A stretch of 5,691 nucleotides of DNA from Hyphomicrobiales bacterium (GCA_023266715.1 JAHFPK010000188.1:1-5691); one strand, 5' to 3'; shown: positions 1 to 4,356, counted from the first letter of the stretch. A program made the numbers and translations. Notes: a model not told the origin generated them from the letters alone.

Positions 1-338
1 ATGAACTCCTCTGCCACCTCCGTGGGCAGCTTGCTCAAGGTGCGGATCAAAGCGGATTCCATCGCTTTGACGCGCTCTTGGCCGTAGTATTTCTCCTGCG
101 TTTCCACCAATTGCTTGATGATGCTGGCCACGGCGTTGGCCACTTGGGCCTTCTGGTTGGCCGGCACGTCCGAATCGAACAGGATGTCATCTTGCAAGGT
201 GCGGACCGTGTTGTACTGCTCGACCAACTCACGCTCCATGTTCAGGTCTTGCAGGGTTTCCGCCGTAAATGCCCTGGCCAGTCGATCCGGGGGAGATACT
301 GCGGCCTCGGCCCTAGCCTTGTTGAAATCAAACGCCAT
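1..338 (-). CDS. Hypothetical helical protein, cut by window edge
   Basis: Leftward open frame starting with ATG at 338 and still open at base 1, so its C-terminus lies outside the window. The visible 112 residues begin MAFDFNKARAEAAV and are rich in Glu, Gln, Ala and Leu. They look mostly alpha-helical, with a helical stretch around residues 58-112 (VANAVASIIKQLVETQEKYY and onward). There is no signal peptide or membrane segment, so it is probably cytoplasmic. A ribosome site, AAGGGAAG, lies just upstream, inside the preceding small gene. Its ATG overlaps the end of that gene by 11 bases, which suggests translational coupling. I do not recognise the family. A phage or plasmid structural or packaging accessory is possible but unsupported. 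The frame is real by codon use (GCC, GAG, CTG, AAG) and continuity; its function is unknown. Confidence 0.75.
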   Translation of the reverse strand, partial: MAFDFNKARAEAAVSPPDRLARAFTAETLQDLNMERELVEQYNTVRTLQDDILFDSDVPANQKAQVANAVASIIKQLVETQEKYYGQERVKAMESALIRTLSKLPTEVAEEF

Positions 339-486
339 GAGGTCTTCCCTTAAAAATTTCGGCAAAGAATGCCTGATGGTAGAGTGAATTGGCCTTCAGA
401 GTAGCCCAAGTGAAGTCAAATGGGGTGCAGTAGGCGCTGAAAGCCTCCTCGATGGCGTGGGCCGAGGTGTCTGCAAGGGTGTGCAT
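328..486 (-). CDS. Small hypothetical protein, 52 aa
   Basis: Leftward frame from ATG at 486 to TGA at 328-330. The product starts MHTLADTSAHAIEEAFSAYC and continues through an aromatic-rich middle (TPFDFTWATLKANSLYHQAF). That composition is unlikely for a random frame. It overlaps the next gene's start by 11 bases, a typical operon arrangement. No good ribosome site precedes the start. The start codon lies inside a tandem 11-bp duplication (479-500) that supplies a second ATG at 497 in another frame, so the true start is uncertain. It lies directly downstream of the inverted repeat at 506-539, which may control it. The protein is soluble, with no transmembrane stretch. I recognise no family. 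The gene call rests on composition and the overlap. Confidence 0.6.
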   Translation of the reverse strand: MHTLADTSAHAIEEAFSAYCTPFDFTWATLKANSLYHQAFFAEIFKGRPHGV

Positions 487-500
487 GGGGTGTGCATGGG
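479..500. repeat. Tandem 11-bp direct repeat
   Basis: GTGTGCATGGG occurs twice back to back (479-489 and 490-500) without mismatch. Read leftward, each copy contains an ATG, in different frames because 11 is not a multiple of three. It covers the start region of the 52-codon gene and looks like a recent slippage duplication. Confidence 0.85.
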
Positions 501-505
501 ATCTA

Positions 506-539
506 ATCGGTTTACACCTGGATCATAGTGTAAACCGAT
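506..539. promoter_or_regulatory. Perfect 12-bp inverted repeat, likely operator
   Basis: ATCGGTTTACAC (506-517) is repeated in perfect inverted form as GTGTAAACCGAT (528-539), with a 10-base spacer. GATCATA occurs twice, at 521-527 and 537-543. Read leftward this gives TATGAT, a fair -10 box, inside the spacer and again overlapping the outer arm. The arms are not GC-rich and no T-run follows on either strand, so an operator is more likely than a terminator. It sits between the stop of the ribbon-helix-helix gene and the 52-codon gene. It may therefore be bound by that protein to control the downstream pair. No convincing -35 box was found, so the promoter itself is inferred. Confidence 0.6.
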
Positions 540-576
540 CATACCTGTGGCCTATTCCATTTGGTATAGGGGTTTC

Positions 577-903
577 CTACCTATGGCCACTGGGAGATTG
601 TTCATGCAGGTAATAATCGAGGGCGATGCGGAGGATGGCGTCTTTGGCGATCCCAATGCGCTCTGCCGCGTCGTGGAGCCACAGAATGTTGGGCGGATCA
701 AGCATGTAGGAAGCCGGCTTGGCACCTGTCTCGATGGGCTCACTCATGATCCGGTGACGGATGGCCTCATGGAAGTTCGTGGCGGCAAGGCCGACTGCTT
801 GGTTGACCACTTCCGAGCGGGAGAGGCCGTGATCGCCAGCGAAATCGGTCACGGCATCGCTGATGGTGACGTTGACGTTGAAACGCGATGGAATTCTTGC
901 CAT
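577..903 (-). CDS. Tandem ribbon-helix-helix-like DNA-binding protein
   Basis: Leftward gene of 108 residues, ATG at 903, stop TAG at 577-579. AGGA lies nine bases before the start, a good ribosome site. Residues 8-42 fit a ribbon-helix-helix fold: a short strand (FNVNVTI), a helix, the turn GLSRS and a second helix (EVVNQAVGLA). Residues 65-101 look like a second copy: strand-like SYMLDPP, helix ILWLHDAAERIG, then IAKDAILRIALDYYL. Such proteins are dimeric repressors in the CopG/Arc/MetJ group, common as antitoxins, copy-number regulators or relaxosome accessories. Two copies in one chain would give a pseudo-dimer. No toxin or relaxase gene is visible beside it, so a transcriptional role on the nearby inverted repeats is the best inference. 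The second domain is less certain than the first. Confidence 0.72.
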   Translation of the reverse strand: MARIPSRFNVNVTISDAVTDFAGDHGLSRSEVVNQAVGLAATNFHEAIRHRIMSEPIETGAKPASYMLDPPNILWLHDAAERIGIAKDAILRIALDYYLHEQSPSGHR

Positions 904-965
904 TTCTGTTAATCCTGACTGATGGTGGTGGTTTGAGATTACGTTGTAGTTTGAGGTATGTCAAG

Positions 966-1124
966 CGGTGAAAAGTTTGGTGGTGCTGCTGTGGTCGAGA
1001 GGATGGTAGGTGGCCCTGGCGGCGTCGCAGCCGGTGAAAAGGTGTGGCGTCAGTGTCGACCAGGCCGGACCTGGCCGTGGGCGCGGTGAACAGGTCGGAC
1101 CAGGCCGTGGGCGCGGTGAACAGG
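966..1124. repeat. Four direct copies of CGGTGAAMAG
   Basis: CGGTGAAAAG occurs at 966-975 and 1032-1041, and CGGTGAACAG at 1084-1093 and 1114-1123, all in the same orientation. Spacings are 66, 52 and 30 bases. The last two belong to the tandem 30-bp repeat. They could be binding sites of a regulator or iteron-like elements. The irregular spacing argues against classical plasmid iterons. Confidence 0.6.
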
Positions 1125-1140
1125 TCGGACCAGGCCGAGC
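1057..1140. repeat. Tandem 30-bp direct repeat
   Basis: Bases 1081-1110 and 1111-1140 are the same 30-bp unit. They differ only in the last few bases (CGTGG against CGAGC). A partial, diverged copy (GACCAGGCCGGACCTGGCCG) precedes them. Because 30 is a multiple of three, any frame through it is repetitive and open. The resulting Gly-Pro-Arg peptide has no ribosome site, so I treat it as non-coding. Confidence 0.75.
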
Positions 1141-1152
1141 TCACGGTATGTT

Positions 1153-1186
1153 ATATGTCGGATTATCATCGTTATGTCTGACATAT
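1153..1186. promoter_or_regulatory. TATGTC/GACATA palindromic operator-like site
   Basis: TATGTCTGACATA (1173-1185) is a perfect inverted repeat about a central base. A further ATATGTC half-site lies at 1153-1159, pairing with GACATAT at 1180-1186. Three half-sites within 34 bases, in a divergent intergenic region, suggest a repressor binding site. The ribbon-helix-helix protein next door is the obvious candidate ligand. That link is inference. Confidence 0.5.
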
Positions 1187-1247
1187 CATCACCTAGCATA
1201 TATCATGCCATGCACTATGCCCTTATAAATCAACTGCTTACATGCTG

Positions 1248-1277
1248 TTACGGGCTGGCATATCACTTGCATATATT
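1248..1277 (+). promoter_or_regulatory. Possible promoter for the alanine-rich gene
   Basis: TTACGG (about 1248) and TATATT (about 1272) are separated by 18 bases and lie roughly 100 bases before the ATG at 1379. The -10 box is good (5 of 6) and the -35 box is weak. The AT-rich setting supports a promoter somewhere here, but the exact boxes are a guess. Confidence 0.3.
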
Positions 1278-1378
1278 CTAGCGTAATCACTGCTATTTCC
1301 CGCCACCGTCGCGAGACGCGCCCCACCGTTACAGTTCGCGCCTTGCGGGCTGGCGGTTGACCATCCCGGAGAACCACC

Positions 1379-1987
1379 ATGTCGAACGTTAATTTCGCCG
1401 TTTCTCTCGCCATCCGTGCCGCTCGTGGCGACAAAGCCGCTTGCGCGGCTGGCATCGCTGATGCGATTTATGCGGCGTATAGGTCCGTTGCCCTGCACAA
1501 CCAGAAGACGCCATTCATCAACGGCGCAGAAGAACAACGCCAGTGGAAGGGTGTTCTCTCCGACGCTATCGGCGCCGTGATGTTGACCTACTGGAAGGAG
1601 GCCGGCGAAGTATTCGCCGCCAAGGTGAAGCCTACTTCTGGCGAGCTGGAAGTCGCGGAAAGCCGCATCGCCGCTTCCGTGATGGAAGCGTACCAGGCTG
1701 AAGCCGCGCGCAAGGAAACGGCCAAGGCTGCGAGCGCGGAGAAGCGCGAGTCCAAGAAGCGGGCCGATGCTGAAGAAAGTCGGCTCGCTTCTCTCGCCAG
1801 CCTGGATAATACCGTCCAGGCCGGCGACCTGAAAGCCGCTAATGACCGCGCCAAGCTCTTTGCCGGTCAGAACGATGCCTATGAAGCGCGCATTGCGGCT
1901 CTCGAAGAAGGCATTCGGATTGCTCTCAAGGCTGCCACTAAGTCCGCTATGATCGCTGCGCTCGAGCGGCTGGCCGTCGCCGCGTAA
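1379..1987 (+). CDS. Alanine-rich helical protein of unknown function
   Basis: Rightward gene of 202 residues. GGAG lies seven bases before the ATG, a strong ribosome site that fixes the start. The protein has an N-terminal part (residues 1-85) with mixed hydrophobic helices and aromatic residues (AIYAAYRSVALHN, VMLTYWKEAGEVF). A long charged Ala/Glu/Lys/Arg stretch follows at about 88-145, with coiled-coil character (ASAEKRESKKRADAEESRLA). A C-terminal helical region (160-202) ends EALERLAVAA-like. There is no signal peptide. The composition recalls plasmid coiled-coil proteins of the KfrA type, but I see no KfrA DNA-binding motif and do not assign it. It stands alone, with hairpins directly after the stop, so it is probably a single-gene transcript. 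Third codon positions are strongly C/G, as expected for a genuine gene. Confidence 0.8.
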   Translation: MSNVNFAVSLAIRAARGDKAACAAGIADAIYAAYRSVALHNQKTPFINGAEEQRQWKGVLSDAIGAVMLTYWKEAGEVFAAKVKPTSGELEVAESRIAASVMEAYQAEAARKETAKAASAEKRESKKRADAEESRLASLASLDNTVQAGDLKAANDRAKLFAGQNDAYEARIAALEEGIRIALKAATKSAMIAALERLAVAA

Positions 1988-1994
1988 TCCTCAC

Positions 1995-2081
1995 AAGTCC
2001 ACCATCACGGTGGACTTCAACATCGGCAACGTGACAGGTTGCCGATGTTGAAGTTAGAGCGCGGGCGCTACCCTCCCGCGC
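1995..2081 (+). terminator. Three consecutive hairpins after the alanine-rich gene
   Basis: Hairpin 1 is AAGTCCACC (1995-2003) with GGTGGACTT (2009-2017), loop five. Hairpin 2 is ACTTCAACATCGGCAAC (2014-2030) with GTTGCCGATGTTGAAGT (2038-2054), a perfect 17-bp stem with a seven-base loop. Hairpin 3 is GCGCGGG (2059-2065) with CCCGCGC (2075-2081), followed by a moderately T/C-rich tract. They start seven bases after the stop codon, the usual place for transcript ends. None has a clean T-run, so factor-dependent termination, transcript stabilisation or a switch is possible. Hairpins 1 and 2 share bases 2014-2017 and cannot both form fully. Confidence 0.5.
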
Positions 2082-2411
2082 AGCCTCTCGGTTTCCTCTC
2101 GCTATGAGCGTCAGGCTATCGACTGGTTCAAGCTCTTTAGTCGTTGCGCCTGGTAGCATGGCGCGCGACCTGACAATTCGACGCATTCCCTACCATCGGC
2201 CTAAGCCGCACGGCATGCCCGTTTTTCGAGCTTGTCGCGTGCCAACGATGGTTCCTACTCCCTCAACCGTCTCGCTTCCGAGTGTCACGGTCTGGATTGT
2301 TCAACGGACACGGGGCGCGTCATTGCCAGAACCTACAATCAGCATTCAAGAAACCGGCTTTCCAGGCTAATCCCGCATGGGATAATGCCTGCAACCTGAC
2401 AGGGGAAAGCC
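2082..2411. other. Gap with no convincing gene
   Basis: A rightward frame exists from ATG 2104 to 2370, but it has no ribosome site and an implausible Pro/Ser/Arg-rich product. Another frame (open from 2174, GTG at 2282) runs on toward 2665, also without a proper start signal until the small gene at 2537. There are no strong repeats and no tRNA-like fold that I could find. The end of the gap holds a short hairpin (ATCCC GCAT GGGAT, about 2370-2383) and a possible promoter. This may be decayed coding sequence. Confidence 0.4.
2359..2386 (+). promoter_or_regulatory. Possible promoter for the small-gene chain
   Basis: TTTCCA (2359-2364) and GATAAT (2381-2386) are 16 bases apart, matching the consensus at four and five of six positions. 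A transcript would start near 2393, just before the ribosome site AGGGG at 2401-2405. The -10 box overlaps a small hairpin. The placement is sensible, but the evidence is limited to these matches. Confidence 0.3.
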
Positions 2412-2528
2412 ATGAAATCCTATGTTCCGTTATGGGCCATCAAGGCCACGCTGATGGCCCGTGTCTTGCGCCATACAAGGCGCATTGCCTGGTCTGCTTG
2501 CGCAGCAGGCTATGCCATTGTTATCTAG
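2412..2528 (+). CDS. Very small hypothetical protein, 38 aa
   Basis: ATG at 2412 preceded by AGGGG with a six-base gap, one of the best ribosome sites in the window. Stop TAG at 2526-2528. The product begins MKSYVPLWAIKATLMARVLR. It is basic and hydrophobic, with a possible short membrane-associated end (WSACAAGYAIVI). It is followed eight bases later by another small frame, suggesting a chain of tiny coupled genes. Small basic hydrophobic peptides on plasmids are sometimes toxins or leader peptides, but nothing here shows that. The call rests on the ribosome site and upstream promoter match. Its shortness keeps confidence low. Confidence 0.35.
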   Translation: MKSYVPLWAIKATLMARVLRHTRRIAWSACAAGYAIVI

Positions 2529-2536
2529 CTCATGAC

Positions 2537-2665
2537 ATGAAGAAGGCCACCCTCAATTCCGAGGGTAGCCTGGAAAGCCGGTTTCCCGTTAAAAGCCGAT
2601 ACCCATTTCGCGCCCTTAAGGGGCAAGCCTTGTTCTACGGATTAACCGACTGGCAAGGCGAATAA
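2537..2665 (+). CDS. Small hypothetical protein, 42 aa
   Basis: ATG at 2537, eight bases after the previous stop; stop TAA at 2663-2665. The product starts MKKATLNSEGSLESRFPVKS and ends ALFYGLTDWQGE. Its residue balance is that of a folded protein, not a random frame. There is no strong ribosome site, so translation would rely on coupling to the upstream frame. The same frame is open further upstream, but the part before 2537 looks non-coding. Directly after its stop, sequence in another frame reads IIGRDIPNFDFQGQG. The two may be halves of one gene broken by a frameshift. Function unknown. Confidence 0.35.
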   Translation: MKKATLNSEGSLESRFPVKSRYPFRALKGQALFYGLTDWQGE

Positions 2666-2709
2666 TCATCGGCCGCGACATTCCCAACTTCGATTTCCAG
2701 GGGCAAGGC

Positions 2710-2856
2710 GTGCCCGTAACGGCGCGCAACGGCGTTAGCTATACCCTTGCCTACCCTGGATTCGGTGTGCCAGCCAGCGCCCTTAAAACGGCCTGCATGA
2801 AGGCATCGGAATGCTCAAGGCCAGATCGCGTGAAGTTTCGAGCGTCCAGGTACTAA
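2710..2856 (+). CDS. Small hypothetical frame, possibly a broken gene's 3' part
   Basis: Chosen start is GTG at 2710, with AGGGG (2699-2703) six bases before it; stop TAA at 2854-2856. The 48-residue product includes ARNGVSYTLAYPGFGVPASA and has two Cys near the middle. The frame is open from 2620, and the codons just before the GTG still look coding (IIGRDIPNFDFQ from 2665), yet no ATG/GTG/TTG start is there. Either the gene starts at GTG 2710, it uses an unusual ATC near 2665, or it is joined to the preceding 42-codon frame by a -1 shift near 2662. I cannot decide. I recognise no family. Confidence 0.3.
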   Translation: MPVTARNGVSYTLAYPGFGVPASALKTACMKASECSRPDRVKFRASRY

Positions 2857-3164
2857 GCCAGGTTGAAGGCGACCGGATTTCCACGTGCATAGGTGCATAG
2901 CCGAAAGCGTGGGGTCGGCCGATTCCTGGGGGAATCCTGCGCGCAAAATTCATCGGGCAAGTAGACGGGCTGCGCAAGCGGCTCTGTCATGCGGGTGGTG
3001 CGGTCGGCCACCTCGACACGAGCAAACGCAGCAGTACGGCACCCAAGAGCGGCATAGCGCCGACTGGGGGGCTGTGCCCAAGTAGTCCACCCACCCATCC
3101 CAAAAACCGTAGCAAGTCGGTTCACGGTTACGCTTGCGCTCGCTTAGGCAAGCCCCAGGGATGG
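2857..3164. other. Repeat-bearing gap with no confident gene
   Basis: This 308-base stretch has no well-supported gene. A leftward frame ending at 2853 has a fairly protein-like last 45 codons from ATG 2990, but it lacks a ribosome site. The gap holds a tandem GTGCATAG (2885-2900), the inverted pair GATTCC/GGAATC (2921-2936), and the larger foldable element at 3091-3168. Confidence 0.4.
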
Positions 3165-3168
3165 GTGG
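3091..3168. repeat. Nested inverted repeats, three-way-junction fold
   Basis: An outer 11-bp perfect stem, CCACCCATCCC (3091-3101) with GGGATGGGTGG (3158-3168), encloses two inner hairpins. These are AACCGT/ACGGTT (3105-3110, 3124-3129) and GCTTGC/GCAAGC (3132-3137, 3148-3153). The layout could fold as DNA cruciform or as RNA. It ends exactly where the 72-bp-repeat frame begins, so it may affect that frame's expression. A replication or transfer structure is also possible. Confidence 0.5.
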
Positions 3169-3719
3169 AATGGGCCTTGGCCTTGGCGTCTTGCGTGTTC
3201 AAGTCTGAATGCAAGCAGGATTCCAAGGCCAAGGCCGATTCTGAGGCCATCTGTGAGGCATTGGCCGCGGCCGATTCAAGGTGCAAGCAGGATTCCAAGG
3301 CCAAGGCCGATTCTGAGGCCATCTGTGAGGCCTTGGCCGCGGCCGATTCAAGATGCAAGCAGGATTCCAAGGCCAAGGCCGATTCTGAGGCCATCTGTGA
3401 GGCCTTGGCCGCAGCCGATTCAAGGTGCAAGCAGGATTCCAAGGCCAAGGCCGATTCTGAGGCCATCTGTGAGGTCTTGGCCGCGGCCGATTCAAGGTGC
3501 AAGCAGGATTCCAAGGCCAAGGCCGATTCTGAGGCCATCTGTGAGGTCTTGGCCGCGGCCGATTCAAGGTGCAAGCAGGTCCAGAATCGGCCAATGCACA
3601 AATCCAAAGATTTGTCAAACGACCTGGATGTCTTTTTAAGCACCTTCAGATTTCCGACTTTTGGGTATATTCCGGGATGCTGGCTCAGAATTCAGCCAAT
3701 TTCCGGAGTGCAAGCCTAA
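3165..3719 (+). CDS. Repeat protein with five 24-residue units
   Basis: Rightward frame of 184 residues from GTG at 3165 to TAA at 3717-3719. It has an N-terminal lead of 15 residues and five near-identical 24-residue units (each CKQDSKAKADSEAI followed by CEALAAADSR, with A or V at one site). A unique tail of about 46 residues (ending RIQPISGVQA) follows. Units are Ala/Lys/Glu-rich and should be helical, with two Cys each. The ribosome site CAGGG sits only four bases before the GTG. The repeat leaves four frames open, so openness alone proves nothing. Of the four differing positions between units, three are silent in this frame, which favours it over the others. Codon choice (GCC, GAG, AAG) matches the neighbours. 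I recognise no family. A scaffold or surface-repeat role would be guesswork. Confidence 0.42.
   Translation: MEWALALASCVFKSECKQDSKAKADSEAICEALAAADSRCKQDSKAKADSEAICEALAAADSRCKQDSKAKADSEAICEALAAADSRCKQDSKAKADSEAICEVLAAADSRCKQDSKAKADSEAICEVLAAADSRCKQVQNRPMHKSKDLSNDLDVFLSTFRFPTFGYIPGCWLRIQPISGVQA
3210..3569. repeat. Five tandem 72-bp repeats
   Basis: Five head-to-tail 72-bp units start at 3210, 3282, 3354, 3426 and 3498, with a 9-base start of a sixth at 3570. Units are contiguous with no spacers. They differ at only four positions: one C/A and one C/T in a GCC codon, AGG/AGA, and GCG/GCA. Each unit has three GATTC words, and GGCCAAGGCC faces GGCCTTGGCC within units 2 and 3. The near identity indicates recent expansion by slippage or recombination. 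Confidence 0.95.
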
Positions 3720-3863
3720 ATCCGGAAAGGTATGACTGTCGCAGCTTTGGGAGTACAAAAAGCTGTTTTTTGGGTTCCGGCAAGCGTATAACCCTTTGAT
3801 ATATAGAGGTATGGCTTCATTTTTAATTTTTTATATATAGGGTCCTACCCCCACTTTTAGTTT

Positions 3864-3912
3864 AAATTATTTTAGGCTTGCACCCCAAAATAATTTGGGC
3901 TCACTTGGGGTC
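3864..3912. repeat. Overlapping AT-rich inverted repeats
   Basis: AAATTATTTT (3864-3873) and AAAATAATTT (3887-3896) form a perfect 10-bp inverted repeat. The second arm also takes part in CCCAAA/TTTGGG (3884-3889, 3894-3899). ACCCCAA (3882-3888) can pair with TTGGGGT (3905-3911). These alternatives compete for the same bases. The element is in the most AT-rich part of the window and lacks a gene directly next to it. Confidence 0.6.
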
Positions 3913-3962
3913 GGTATGATTTATTTTTTTGACCCTACCACTTGGTCGCACTGTAAACACCT

Positions 3963-3979
3963 GATTCCAATCCGGAATC
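3963..3979. repeat. GATTCC/GGAATC inverted repeat
   Basis: GATTCC (3963-3968) and GGAATC (3974-3979) face each other over a five-base spacer. The same arms occur at 2921-2936 with a four-base spacer. GATTC-T-GAATC (4042-4052) is a tighter version. These recurring inverted pairs suggest a site recognised by one protein. Confidence 0.5.
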
Positions 3980-4203
3980 CGGGGTTCTAACAGGATTTGG
4001 TACTGGGAAGTCGATATAGTCCTACTTTTGCATATTTGCCGGATTCTGAATCAATGGGCATGTATTTTCCTCAAGCTAAATCTGGGCACCGCATTAGAAC
4101 TCACTAAGTTAAAATTCCAACCTGAGCGCGAGTCCAACCGGCTCCAAGAAAATAACTGCATTTGATAAAATGTGTAGCGTTATATTCCTTCCCACTTTCC
4201 GCC

Positions 4204-4235
4204 TATACCCTACAATCCAGAAATCAGGGTATAAT
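4204..4235 (+). promoter_or_regulatory. Consensus -10 inside an inverted repeat
   Basis: TATAAT (4230-4235) matches the -10 consensus exactly and overlaps the right arm of TATACCC (4204-4210) / GGGTATA (4227-4233), spacer 16. No -35 match is found at 16-18 bases. The promoter may therefore need an activator, or the inverted repeat may be the operator of a repressor such as the helix-turn-helix protein encoded just downstream. A transcript would begin near 4242. Confidence 0.5.
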
Positions 4236-4244
4236 CCACTCAAC

Positions 4245-4270
4245 CCGCGATTCCGAGTCTAGAATCGCGG
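4245..4270 (+). promoter_or_regulatory. Leader hairpin with three GANTC sites
   Basis: CCGCGATTC (4245-4253) and GAATCGCGG (4262-4270) form a perfect 9-bp stem with an eight-base loop. If transcription starts near 4242, the messenger would begin with this hairpin about 90 bases before the gene. TCACCGTTTT follows, a weak resemblance to an attenuator. GATTC, GAGTC and GAATC all lie inside it. Confidence 0.45.
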
Positions 4271-4356
4271 TCACCGTTTTGGGTGGATCGCGCTCAGCGC
4301 TAGAAATTCCGACTCAAATATTTATTTTCAAAAACCTGTCTACTCAAGGTAAAGCG

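Larger units (their letters stand above)
904..1378. promoter_or_regulatory. Divergent control region without a gene
   Basis: This 475-base gap separates the leftward DNA-binding gene from the rightward alanine-rich gene. I see no credible coding frame. It holds four copies of CGGTGAAMAG, tandem 30-bp repeats, a short palindrome, and AT-rich sequence near the rightward gene with GCATATAT words at about 1197 and 1268. It plausibly contains promoters for both genes. No clear leftward promoter could be pinned down. Confidence 0.5.
3720..4356. other. AT-rich gene-free region, candidate origin or control locus
   Basis: In this 637-base stretch no frame is convincing. Base composition swings to AT-rich, with long T tracts around 3817-3838 and 3920-3930, unlike the flanks. 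It holds GGTATG three times in one direction (3729, 3808, 3913), a related pair TATAGGGTCCTAC / TATAGTCCTAC (about 3836, 4015), several hairpins and nine GANTC words. AT-rich DNA with repeats next to DNA-binding genes is typical of plasmid origins and of long control regions. No DnaA box or regular iteron set was identified, so the origin idea stays tentative. Confidence 0.45.

Noticed and set aside
506..539. Terminator of the ribbon-helix-helix gene
   Set aside because: Arms are not GC-rich and no T-run follows on the leftward strand; an operator fits better.
547..912. Rightward 121-codon frame
   Set aside because: Antisense to the better-supported ribbon-helix-helix gene, which has a good ribosome site and family-like sequence.
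1010..1228. Gly-Pro-Arg repeat peptide
   Set aside because: Created by the 30-bp tandem repeat; no ribosome site, and the rest of the frame is AT-rich intergenic DNA.
2104..2370. Rightward 88-codon frame
   Set aside because: No ribosome site and a Pro/Ser/Arg-rich product without gene-like character.
2853..2990. Leftward 45-codon frame from ATG 2990
   Set aside because: The residues look fairly protein-like, but there is no ribosome site and it overlaps the end of the convergent frame; left as a possibility only.
3091..3168. tRNA-like cloverleaf
   Set aside because: Stem lengths and loops do not match a tRNA: no anticodon arm, no T-loop motif, no CCA end.
3210..3569. CRISPR array
   Set aside because: The 72-bp units are directly contiguous with no unique spacers and are near identical over their whole length.
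3253..3639. Second rightward frame through the array (Arg/Pro-rich)
   Set aside because: All unit differences change the residue and the product is low-complexity Arg/Pro, typical of a shadow frame.
3128..3643. Leftward gene through the repeat array
   Set aside because: Open only because the repeat length is a multiple of three; two of four unit differences change the residue, and the start has no properly spaced ribosome site. Not fully excluded.
4162..4356. Longer N-terminus for the helix-turn-helix gene
   Set aside because: This part runs through the -10 box, inverted repeats and AT-rich DNA; the ATG at 4357 has the ribosome site.
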